Positions 1-11,764 of a stretch of 64,000 bases of DNA are shown here, in pieces; within the stretch, counting starts at the first letter, position 1, and every line of letters starts with the position of its first letter. Below the pieces are notes generated by a model that worked only from the letters and a program-made list of their open reading frames with translations, ran no database searches and was not told the origin of the DNA. Origin of the DNA: Sipunculus nudus (taxonomy: Eukaryota > Annelida > Sipuncula > Golfingiida > Sipunculidae); contig CM049313.1 in NCBI GenBank assembly GCA_026874595.1, positions 26,472,008 to 26,536,007 of the forward strand, read 5' to 3'. A program made the position numbers and the translations under genes.

Positions 1-332
1 TTTTATCAGTCATGGCGTGAAAAATACCATGGTTTATGACTGACTCAGAGAAGTTTGTTAATACATATAAGCCTGTTTAAAATATTAATATTACATTTTA
101 TAAAATTAACAATGAATAAAATTAATACACAGATATGCAGTATCATTAAATATACGTTCATAGTATTCACTTCCATCTTCCTCTGCCTTATATCGCCCAT
201 TGCGGGCCGTCGAGTCTTTTGTACATGTTTGGTTTTAGCCTAACCTGCGTATTATAGCCGCATCCCTTGTCGAATAAAATTAGTCAGGATTTTCAGTTCT
301 AAGTCTTATTTTATGGCTGCGGCGGCAAAACG
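1..332. other. Unclassified AT-rich sequence
   Basis: No conserved reading frame, RNA gene or repeat end is visible. A short GC-richer patch near 195-215 (TATCGCCCATTGCGGGCC) resembles one at 22019, but I cannot assign it. Confidence 0.4.
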
Positions 333-1561
333 CGGATCTACGGTAATGTAATCTTGCATTGGGTCAAAGATTTCTTAATAAATATGACCATCATTTATGA
401 AAGCTCAGTACAGTTGGCTTGTATTGAATAAAAAATAATATGGAAACACCCGTTTCCTTGATCTTTTGCTATATTTGTATCTGCCAAAACAGAGTTTTGC
501 GGATACTATGTTTTCAGCCCACCGCTGCTGCCGCTGCCACCGCCGCCCCCCGCGTAGGTGTCCGGAAAACTCCTCCGTAACCGCTGGGCGGAATTTTACG
601 AAACCCGGGATTATGTTCAGGTCACATGTGAACTGCTGCGCCCCGATTTTGTTTTGACCTCTGACCTTTCCTCTGCGCTCTGCATCCGTGTGTGCGTCTG
701 TTTCCACACATAAACCCACATATCTCGGGAACCGTTTGACGGATCAGGAAAATTTTTTTGCACAAATGTAGCCCTTGGAAAGCTTTATAACATACACAAA
801 AAATGGTGGCGCCACCTGCAACCATGTTTGCACAGTGTCCATCTGTTTGTCTGCCTTGGGTTAAAATCACTCCTATCTCTGCAGTTATTTGACTAATTCA
901 CCTGAAATTCGGCATGCGTATACATCCTGGATAGCTTTTCTGATTTTATGACAGGTGGCGCCACCTACATTCATGTTTACGCTGCAGACATCCAAGTTCA
1001 TATCTCGGGGAACCGTTTGACAGATTGGGCCAAAATTTTGCATGTGTATAGATCTCACATAGCTCTCAGACCATCATTCACTGTTTTAACCAGACATATA
1101 TGATAAGAATATATGGCAATGTAGAAAGTTTAAACAAAATTGGCATATAGGTTCTGCAACAATTTTACTAGAAGTTGTGAATTGCAGCCCATGATGTCCC
1201 AGGTCATGGATTAATTTTTAACTCATATGGCCATATATTTAACTTTTGAAAACTTAATTACCTTCACACATTATTTGTTTATGAAATGGAACTTTTATAT
1301 GACACTTACCATAGGCCCATTTTTCCCCTTAGTGCATCACTAAATCTTTTCAGGCCAAAGGTTTCATTTATTACACAGTCCATATGCTTTAGCTCATGTC
1401 CATTATTCTATAATTTATAGAGTTTCATTTAAGCTGGGCCATTTTCTCTTAGCTTTTCAAATGGTAATATACATGGAAAAACCAAAAGAAATAAAATTAT
1501 TTTGCAGTTACTAATATTTTCCAAACTTCAGCTGAGCGACGTGACCCATAGGTCCCTTGTT
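333..1561 (+). mobile_element. Family B element, 3' part, split by an HPE insertion
   Basis: Bases about 345-476 match 15509-15650 and bases about 1064-1561 match the later part of the 14498-16140 copy, with a different element (477-1063) between them. The right end has CAGCTGAGC, then GTGACCCATAGGTC, then CCTTGTT at 1529-1561. About 110 bp of the family present at 15650-15760 is missing around the insertion, so insertion was accompanied by a deletion or recombination. It is non-coding. Confidence 0.7.
477..1063 (+). mobile_element. Hairpin-ended Helitron-like element (HPE), 3'-truncated copy
   Basis: The copy begins with a hairpin whose arms are GTATCTGCCAAAAC and GTTTTGCGGATAC around AGA (477-506). 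This is followed by a GC-rich stretch and a core with GGTGGCGCCACC at 805 and 954. It is closely related to the copies at 56622 and 58646 but lacks their 3' hairpin and CTAG end. No intact coding sequence is present; the short open frames in it have diverged between copies. Confidence 0.75.
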
Positions 1562-1566
1562 AGGCA

Positions 1567-4141
1567 TTTTTAGCTCAGCTGACTATAAGTCATCTGAGCT
1601 ATAGTCGTGGTCCATTGTCTGTCATCTGTCCGTCCGTCCGTCCGTCCGTCCGTAGATGTGGCACGTTTTGAAACCGTAAGACTTGGGAATCCAAAATTTG
1701 GCATAATGATAGCTGTCCCCAAGATCTCCTACCAAGCTGAAAACTGGGTCTTTGCGACTTTGTTCCTTTGAGAAATTAAGGAAAAACCTCAATTTTTTAT
1801 TAAAAACCTATTTTCACACTTTAGGGCTGCCTAATATCAAAACCACTCATCTGTTTTTCCTCATATTTACCATGAATATTCCTCTATATAGTTCCTATGT
1901 ACATGCCTGAAATTATGTCTGTATTATATAATTTAAGAAAGTTATGGGCCAGAACATAATGCATTTTGTAAAAAATCAGGAAAGATATTTGATCACTTAT
2001 CACAAAACTTGTTAAACCTATGGACTTTTTTTCAAGTAATATAACTTTAATTAATCAAAATTAAATTGTATACCCAAAATTAGATCAAAATCTTTTAAAT
2101 TTTTTAAAATATTAGCAAAAACAAAAAATTGGTACCTTAAATTTTGCCTAACTTTGACCATGGCACTTTTTTTCTTGTAAGTACTGTGGATTTAATTTTC
2201 TCAGCATGTTTTTGTTAGCATTTTGTCTGTTAACACCAAAAATTTGAAACCAGTTGATCAAAAACTGTAGATTTTATTCAAGTTTTCAAGCACCATGTAA
2301 CATTGTTTACATCAGGCTAGTGTTATGCAGTTTGCAAGAGCTCAGCTCCCCAGCTTAAGCTCTCAGTTCCTAAAATTTGGCATACAATTAGATGTCTCTA
2401 AAATTCTCACCATGCCAAGAAATTGGTCACTTGGACTTAATACCTTTGAGGTATTAATGAAAAACTTCATTTTTCAATTAAAAACCCGTTATTACACTTC
2501 AATACTGCCTAATATCAAAACCACAGATCTGACTTTAATCATATATAATATACATGTTTTTCAATACATTCTCTGTGCACATGCCAGAAATGATGTCAGT
2601 ATTGCGTAATTGTTTTAAGTTATGGGCCCAAACATAATGCACTTTGTAAAAAAACAAGAAATATATTTACTCCCTTAACAAGGGGCTTGCTGAAGCTAGA
2701 GATTTTTTGTCAGGGATGTAAGATTATTTAATCAAGATTCAATTGAATACCCAAAATTAGTTCTGAATTTTTAAAATTTTATAAGTTATTAGTATAAATA
2801 TAAAATTAGTACCTTAAATTTTGCCCAACTTTGACCATTTCACTTTTGTTTAATGTGAGCTCTGTTTATATAATTTTCATATCATGCACACACAAGGATT
2901 TCAGCTTTTTAGTTTAGAAAGCTGAAAGAAATTGGCCAAAAATTGTAGCTTTTATTAATGTTTTTATGAGACCATGTCAGACCTTGGCTCTCTCCAGCCA
3001 CTCTTGAGTCACCTGTATGTTGACCTTGTTGAACTTTCAGCAAATTGTGCACGCTTGAGGCGAGGCAGATACCCGGGCAGCAAGGCAGCTTATGGCCAGC
3101 CACAATTGATCCAGGTGTCCAACCCAACTCATCAAGTAGTTTTAACCAACAACATAACAATAAATTAATCAATTTTTATTGGTTTTTAATAACAAATTAA
3201 AGAAAAATAGAAAAGGAATTTGTTAGTTTATATTAATAGGGAAATAACTTGCAGTTACTGATGATATAAGAATCTTGTATTGATGGATAGAATGTCACGT
3301 ATTCCAAATAACACCATGCAGTCACCTATTGCATTTTTCAGTTCAATTTTAATAATAAAAAGTAAATCATATTATTCATTACTATTCATTAGGGATCATA
3401 TGAAGGAAATTAATGATAGACAAAGATGCAGTTGATAATATTAATCTAGATTCCTACTGTGTCTAGTGTGTACATTGATGTGAAATGAGTCCAAATAAAT
3501 ATATCACATTTATTTTTTTTTTAATATAAATAAAAGCCATAAAACCAGGTACTTATGATCATTATTTAAATGTGTGAATTTTGTACATTCTGGATTCTCA
3601 ACACCATTGTTTGGTGAAAACTGAATAAATACCAGACATGGTGGGAATACTTTGCAATTGTATTTAAATACGAATATGAATATGTACTCCATTATAAAAT
3701 TTCTTGCATAAAGAATGGGAATTCAGGTAAAAATGAAAGTATATGAGTACCAGTGCAAATACTTTCCAAATGTATTCATGAATGCATTCATGAATATATT
3801 CTTTAATATTATTTTAATAATCATTTCAGTTATATTTCATTTTAAAAATCATACGATTCTCTTATTATTTTTAATAAAAATTATATCTGGGACAATATTT
3901 GTAATTTTTTTTAATAAATAGTTAAACTCTTATACTATATGTTCTGCTTATAAGTTATATGGCCAAGTCAAAATCTGTGTGACAATAGTACTCCATTTGT
4001 TAATAAAATAAATGAAATCAATTCTCTTCTCTGTCTCCAATGTACTATCAAAATCATACATAAGCTAAACTACAACAACTCATAATACAGCTTATACTTA
4101 TTACCACACAAAACCAGCATGTGCCTCATTTCTAAATCATA
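1567..4141 (+). mobile_element. Family A element, lacking its last ~50 bp
   Basis: The 5' end TTTTTAGCTCAGCTGACT forms a hairpin (AGCTCAG ... CTGAGCT at 1571-1599, inner stem TGACT/AGTCA) followed by TATAG and a (GTCC)n tract at about 1629-1654. The body is colinear with 4142-6802 throughout. It stops at the sequence AAATCATATTTTTA, where the next copy begins, so the CAGCTGAGC end is missing. It is non-autonomous: no transposase, Rep or helicase frame is visible. Confidence 0.85.
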
Positions 4142-6802
4142 TTTTTAGCTCAGCTGACTATAAGTCATCTGAGCTATAGTCGTGGTCCATTGTCCGTCGT
4201 CCGTCCGTCTGTCCGTCCGTCCGTCCGTCCGTCCGTCCGTCCGTAGATGTGGCACGTTTTGAAACCGTAAGACCTAGGAATCCAAAATTCGGCATAATGT
4301 TAGATATCCCCAAGATCTCCTACCAAGCCGAAAACTGGGTCTTTGCGACTTTGTTCCTTTGAGAAATTAAGGAAAAACCTCAATTTTTTATTAAAAACCT
4401 ATTTTCACACTTCAGGACTGCCTAATATCAAAACGACTCAACTGTTTTTCCTCATATTTACCATAAATATTCCTCTACATAGTTCCTATGTACATGCCAG
4501 AAATTATGTCTGTATTATATAATTTAAAAAAGTTATGAGCCCAAACATAATGCATTTTGTAAAAAATCAGGAAAGATATTTGATCACTTAACACAAAACA
4601 TGTTAAAGCTATGGACTTTTTTTCCATTAATATAACTTTAATTAATCAAAATTAAATTGTATACCCAAAATTAGATCAAAATCTTTTAAATTTTTTAAAA
4701 ATATTAACAAAAATAAAAAATTGGTACCTTAAATTTAGCCCAACTTTGACCATGGCACGTTTTTTTCCTGTAAGTACTGTGGATTTAATTTTCACAGCAT
4801 GTTTTTGTTAGCATTTTTTCTGTTAACACCAAAAGTTTGAAACCAGTTGATCAAAAACTGTAGATTTTATTCAAGTTTTCAAACACCATGTAACATATTG
4901 TTTACATCGAGTTAGTGTTATGCAGTTTGCAAGAGCTCAGCTCCCCAGCTTCAGCTCTCAGTTCCTTAAATTTGGCATACAATTAGATGTCTCCAAAATC
5001 CCCTACCATGCCAAGAATTTGGTCACTAGGACTTAATACCTTCGAGATATTAATGAAAAACTTCATTTTTCCATTAAAAACCCATTGTTACACTTCAAGA
5101 CTGCCTAATATCAAAACAACTGATCTGACTTTAATCATATATAATATACATATTTTTCTATACATTCTCTATGCACATGCCAGATATGATGTCAGTATTG
5201 CGTAACTTTTTTAAGTTATGGGCGCAAACATAATGCACTTTGTAAAAAATCAAGAAATAATTTACTCCCTTAACAAGGAGATTGCTGAAGCTAGAGATTT
5301 TTTTGTCAGGGATGTAACATTATTTAATCAAAATTCAATTGAATACCCAAAATTAGTTCTGAATTTTTCAGATTTTATAAGTTATTAGTATAAATATAAA
5401 ATTAGTACCTTATATTTTGCTCAACTTTGACCATGGCACGTTTGTTTCCTGTGAGCACTGTTGATATAATTTTCATGTCATGCACACATAAGGATTTCAG
5501 CTTTTTAGTTTAGAAAGCTGAAAGAAATTGGCCAAAAATTGTAGCTTTTGTTAATGTTTCTATGAGACCATGTCAGACTTTGGCCCTCTCCAGCCCCTCT
5601 TGAGTCACCTGAATGTTGACCTTGTTGAACTTTCAGCAAATTATGCATGCTTGACGGGAGGCATAAACTGGGGCTCCAGGCAGCTTATTATATAATGGCC
5701 AGCCACAGTTGATCCAGGTGTCCAACCCAACTCATCTAGTAGTTTTAACCAACAACATAACAATAAACAATAAATTAATAAATTTGTGTTGGTTTTTAAT
5801 AACAAATTAAAGAAAAATAGAAAAGGAATTTGTTAGTTTATAATAACAGGAAATTAACTTGCAGTTACTGATGATATAAGAATCTTGTATCGATGGATAG
5901 AATGTCATGTATTCCATATAACACCTAAAGTCACCTATGGTATTTTTCAGTTCAATTTTAATGATAAAAAAGTAAATCATATTATTCATTACTAATGATT
6001 GGGGATCATATGAAGGAAATTAATGATAGACAAAGATGCAGTTGATAATATTAATCTAGATTCCTACTGTGTCTAGTGTGTACATTGATGTGAAATTAGT
6101 CCAAAATGAATATATTACATTATTTTTTTAAATATAAATAAAAGCCATAAAACCAGGTACTTATGATCATTATTTAAATGTGTTAATTTTGTATATTCTG
6201 GATTCTCAACATCATTGTTTGGTGAAAACTGAATAAATACCTGACATGGTACGATTAATTTGCAATTGTATTTAAATACGAATATGAATATGTACTCCAT
6301 TATAAAATTTCTTGCATAAAGAACAGGAATTCAGGTAAAAATGAAAGTATATGAACACCAGTGCAAATACTTTCAAAATGTATTCATGAATGCATTCATG
6401 AATATATTCTTTAATATTATTTTAATAATCATTTCAGTTATATTTCATTTAAAAAAATCATAAGATTCTCTTATTATTTGTAATAAAAATTATATTTGGG
6501 ACAATATTTGTAAAATTATTTAATTAATAGTTAAACTCTTATATTATATGTTCTGCTTATAAGTTATATGGCCAAGTCAAAATCTGTGTGACAATAGTAC
6601 TCCATTTGTTAATAAAATAAATGAAATCAATCCTCTTCCCTGTCTCCAAAGATACTATCAAAATCATACATAAGCTAAACAACAACAACTTATAATACAG
6701 CTTATATTTATTACCACACAAAACCAGCACGTGAATCATATCTAAATCATATTTTTTATCATATATAACAGCTGAGCCCCGTGACCCATAGGTCCCTTGT
6801 TT
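4142..6802 (+). mobile_element. Family A element, full length (about 2.66 kb)
   Basis: This is the best complete copy. It runs from TTTTTAGCTCAGCTGACT to GTCCCTTGTT. It contains the 5' hairpin, a (GTCC/GTCT)n tract at about 4198-4243, and two diverged internal half-repeats beginning near 4260 and 4935 that share the phrase TGCCTAATATCAAAAC. The subterminal inverted repeat GCTCAGCTG / CAGCTGAGC is followed by a GACCCATAGGTC hairpin. It is joined head-to-tail to the preceding copy. It is non-coding. Confidence 0.88.
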
Positions 6803-8922
6803 AAATGCTTTTAAACAATGTAGATTCATGATTTTAGATATTCCTCATGCCAGGCAATGTTTCCAATCACAGGTATACAGCTCTCTGTGGGTATATAAAG
6901 ACGGCTGTACATGGATTATAAATAATTGGTATCCATAGTCAAATTAATTCAAGATTTTGCCTTCAGTGAGATGTATCTGTATTACAATTATGTATTCAAT
7001 ATGCATCTGTATTAATTTTCAGTGAACCTGTGAACTAATGCGATGGTGTGGCGGCGTTTGTCTTCTGTACTTTTACCCATACTATTTTGAAAATGATTGG
7101 AGCTAGCATCATGAAATTTAATGCAAAAAATTAGCCATCTGAAAATTTTCTTAAATTTTATAGAGAAAAAGCTAAAAAAAACCTTTAAAAATCTTCTCCT
7201 CCGAAACACTCGAGCCAAATTGTTCAATATTTCACAGAAATAATCTTTTATACCATCTCCCTCTATATTGTTCAGGAAGTTGAACTTAGTCATCTGTCCA
7301 AAAAAGCATACTAAAATGACAGTCTCAGAAACAGCCAGAGCTCTATCATCACCAAATTTTTTGCCAGTGTTGGTCACATGAGTCATATATGAAATTCAGG
7401 TATTGGTGGCGCCACCTGAATTGACCTATTTTTGTACAGGGGTCATTTATAAATATAGTCATCTGAACATTAATCCATTAATTGGTTGAGTTGTGAAAAG
7501 CTTAAGTTGGTCTTATGGCCATTATTATGTCTTTTTCAAACTGAGGACTGCAATAGTGTTCTTCTACAAAATTATTATTTCAATTATATCTTCTGTAACA
7601 TTGCACAAAAATTATTCTTAGGTGGCCTTGTTCAAGTTTACCAGAATGATTTTTTGCAGAACTATTGGACCTTTAACAATGAAAGTACTGCATCTTTTAT
7701 TATTCTAGATATTTTGATAAAAAGTTTATAAATATCTCGGCTTGAAAAAAGAAGTTTTAACCAAAGTCTTTCAGTATGTGCACAGATATACCAACAGGCC
7801 AAGATTGAATCTGTATCTTTAAATAGGTTGAGAAACTGCCAACTGTTTCAGATTTGGGAACAGATCAAGAGTTCATTCAGTGCAGCCAGATATAGGTCAA
7901 GAGATCAATCAGTGCAGCCAAGCACATGGCATGTGATCACCTCATGGGTGACATGTGAACACCTCATGGGCACCATATGATCACTTCATGGGTTTCATGC
8001 TCCTCAGGGCAGGGCCCCTGCAAGAGCTTATGCAATGGTGTGGCTACTATTTCAGATTTGGCAACAGGCTAGAGGTAAGTCTGGATCTATTTATAGCTCT
8101 GTCAGACTGCCAACTGTGTCAGATTAGGCAACAAGTCAAAGAGTTCACTCAGTGCAGCCAGGTATGGGTCAGGAGTTTACTCAATGCAGTAGCTGCATTC
8201 TATTTATAGCTTTGGCAGACTGCATACTGCATCAGATTTGGCACCAAAGTTCAGCCTGGATATATTTATAGCTTTGGCAGAGTGCCAACTGTGTCAGACT
8301 ATGCAACAGGTCAAGAGTTTTACTCAGTGCAGCCAGGTACAGGTCAAAAGTTCACTCAGTTTAGCCAGGTGCAGGTCATGAGTTCACTCAGTGCAGTAGA
8401 CTGAGCCAGCAAAATTGTCACAGTTCACTCGGGGCAACTGCCTTTCTCACCTAATCCTGGTCAGCCCCATGCATCAGACTCAAGGTAAGTTTGATGTATT
8501 GGCCTGATATTTTGACCTGTCTATATGTCTTTGATGGCTTTCTCGTTCACAAGACAGGTGTCGCCACCTACAATGACTTTTGCACAGTGTATGTGCCTTT
8601 TTATTTCTACAGAGGAATTTGTAATATCAGCCTGAAATTGGGCATATATATACTTATCGAATAGCTTTGTCTGAAATTGGGCATATGTATATATCTCTGG
8701 TAACTTTGTTGTATACAAGACTGGCAGTGCCAGCTACAATCATTTTTGTGTTGTGTGCACCCATGGCAGAATTTCAGCAGTGATGTTTGTGTAATTGTGT
8801 CTTATTCAAAATGTTTAGTACTTGCATTGTTCATATACATGAGAAGTAATGGTCCAGCATTGAAGCATTATACCTGGTGTATTTCCATATGCACAGGTTC
8901 GCATTAGGCCTATAGGCCTTGT
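6803..8922 (+). mobile_element. Family C element, 5' part replaced; intact 3' end
   Basis: The sequence is colinear with 37735-39878 and, in its later half, with 48800-49682. An internal family-C 5' end (AGTGAACCTGTGAACTAATG) sits at about 7016, and the element closes with CACAGGTTCGC at 8892-8902, the palindrome AGGCCTATAGGCCT at 8906-8919 and TTGTTT. GGTGGCGCCACC occurs at 7405. The core is a run of diverged repeats with the phrase AGAGTTCACTCAGTGCAGCC. No protein is encoded. Confidence 0.8.
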
Positions 8923-8931
8923 TTTTTTTGG

Positions 8932-11764
8932 TTTTTAGCTCAGCTGACTATAAGTCATCTGAGCTATAGTCGTGGTCCATTGTCCGTCGTCCGTCCGTCT
9001 GTCCGTCCGTCCGTCCGTCCGTCCGTAGATGTGGCACGTTTTGAAACCGTAAGACCTAGGAATCCAAAATTCAGCATAATGTTAGATGTCCCCAAGATCT
9101 CCTACCAAGCCGAAAACTGGGTCTTTGCGACTTCGTTCCTTTGAGAAATTAAGGAAAAACCTCAATTTTTTATTAAAATCCTATTTTCACACTTCAGGAC
9201 TGCCTAATATCAAAACCACTCATCTGTTTTTCCTCATATTTACCATAAATAATCCTCTATATGGTTCCTATGTACATGCCAGAAATTGGGTCTGTATTAT
9301 ATAATTTAAAAAAGTTATGGGCCCAAACATAATGCATTTTGTAAATAATCAGGAAAAAAATTTGATCACTTAACACAAAACTTGTTAAAGCTAAGCACTT
9401 TTTTTCCAGTAATATAACTTTTATTAATCAAAATTAAATTGTATACCCAAAATTTGATCAAAATCTTTTAAATTTTTTGAAATATTAGCAAAAATAAAAA
9501 ATTGGTACCTTAAACTTTGCCCAACTTTGACCATGGCACGTTTTTTTTCTGTAACTGCTGTGGATTTAATTTTCAAAGCATGTTTTTGTTAGCATTTCAA
9601 CTGTTAACATCTAAAATTTGAAACCAGTTGATCAAAAACTGTAGATTTTATTCAAGTTTTCAAGCACCATGTCACATATTGTTTACATCAACCTAGTGTT
9701 ATGCAGTTTGCTAGAGCTCAGCTCCCCAGCTTCAGCTCTAAGTTCCTTAAATTAGGCATACAGTAAGATGTCTCCAAAATCCCCTACCATGCCAAGAATT
9801 TGGTCACCAGAACTTAATTCCTTCGAGATATTAATGAAAAACTTCATTTTTTTCATTAAAAACCCTTTGTTACACTTCAGGACTGCCTAGTATCAAAACC
9901 ACTGATCTGACTTTGATCATATATAATATACATATTTTTCTATACATTCGCTATGCACATGCCAGAAATGATGTCAGTATTGCGTAATTGTTTTAAGTTA
10001 TGTGCCCAAACAAAATTGACTTTGTAAAAAATCAGGAAAAATATTTACTCAGGTTTCATGAAAATTATTGAAGCTAGAGAATTTTTTTTAAGTATATAAC
10101 TTTGTTTAATTAAGATTCAATTGTATACCCAAAATTAGATCTGTATTTTGTAAATTTTATAAGTTATTAGCATAAACATAAAATCAGTACCTGAAATTTT
10201 ACCCAACTTTGACCATGGCACATTTTTTCCCTGTGAGTACTGTTGATTTAATTTTCTCAGAATGTAAACATAAGTATTTAATGTGTTTAAATCTGAAATT
10301 TGAAACTAAAAGGTTGAAAATTAGGCTAGTTATTGAATTTTATCTTGAGGGTCTATTGTAGTCACTTGCTTTGTTCCAGATGCAGGTAGGCCACTCCAGG
10401 TCACTGGAAGTCAGCTATGCCAGGGTTCCTGATTTGTTTCAGTCACTGGGGGAGATCCCCTGCTGTGACAGGTGTACAATTGTTCTCATATCACACCCCC
10501 TCCCCCCCCCCCCATGAATATATAAATATACATTTGTATGCATGATGTGGTGTTACATGACAAGATTGAGATTTATGATGATGCAATTTAGAATTATGAA
10601 TCAACGTTTATATTCAGAAATTTATGTTATATTGGAAATGTATACAAATTAAACTTAAATTAAAAAAAAAGGATCTAATACAAACATGTGTTCATTATTT
10701 TCGAGCCTCAGCAGAATTGGAGATCAGGCTTTGTTTGCCCTGAATGTTTATGCAAAAGTGTTGTTAATCCCATCTCCTCCCCCCCCCCCCCCCCCCCCCC
10801 CCGGCTGTCATTGATCCTTAGCACCTCATCGTCACCTGTGCACTGGGACATTAGTTAATATTGCAAATGTGTACAATTTTTTCAATTTGAAAGATAATTG
10901 GATTAGAAAAAATTAAGATCTAATATTGAAACATATTCTTGCCCCAGGAGAATGGAACATAAAGTGATCAGCTCTTGTCTGTCCATCATCTCTCAATTAT
11001 CATTAAATATATATACTAATTATGAAATTTTTCCTTTAAGCACTGTTGAAATAACTTTCATATGCTGTATGTGTATGGATTTAAGCCATTAAAGTCTGAA
11101 ATTTGAAAGCAACTTATGTATTAAGATGTGTAATATTGCAGATGAAAAACTTTAAAATATTAAAATATATTATCAGCTTTGTTTGTCTAACAGTCTGTCT
11201 GTCCTTTTTTAAATATTATGTAATTGTGAATGGACTATTTAATCCTGTAAGTATTGTTGAATTAAATGGGAATCCTATATGTATATACACTATGTTAATA
11301 CAGAGATGTTGTAACTCCCATCATTCCAGCCCTCCCCCCCCCCCCCCCCACCACCACCACAAGGTTCTTGCATCTGGGGACTGGAGACATCAGTTATATT
11401 TCAACTGTATACATTTTATAAAATAAAAATACATATATTTAATAATATATATTATGTAAAATAGATCCAATTGAGCAAATGTGTAAACTACTGAACTGTC
11501 AACAAACTATCAAAAAGCCAGCCAATGATCATGGTAATAATATACATCTTATGTTCACAAACTGCTCACATGCTTCAATTTTGACATTAGAGAATGCATG
11601 GTTTGGTCACAAAATATTATTTGCAACAATTTCTCACTCATCAATACAAACCAATCATGTCAACCAGCCATGGCATATATTACCTTTTCATCTTAGACTT
11701 GATCTCCATTATTATTTTAGATTTTTACCTTCAAGGCCAACTTCAGCTGAGCACAGTGACCCAT
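8932..11764 (+). mobile_element. Family A2 element
   Basis: The 5' half has the family-A hairpin, a (GTCC)n tract at about 8990-9026 and a family-A body. From about 10000 it diverges into a variant tail also seen at 57711-60434, including the phrase CTTGAGGGTCTATTGTAG. Long C-tracts lie at 10498-10513, 10781-10802 and 11334-11349. A shortened 3' end, CAGCTGAGCACAGTGACCCATA, is at 11743-11764. It is non-coding. Confidence 0.75.

Noticed and set aside
7012-7386. 124-codon minus-strand open frame
   Set aside because: It lies wholly inside a family C element and the same region in the 37941 copy does not conserve the frame; the peptide matches no protein I know.
9086-9304. Recurring ~70-codon frame with LPNIKTT seen in most family A copies
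   Set aside because: The peptide recurs because the DNA repeats; frames break differently between copies and no function is recognisable.
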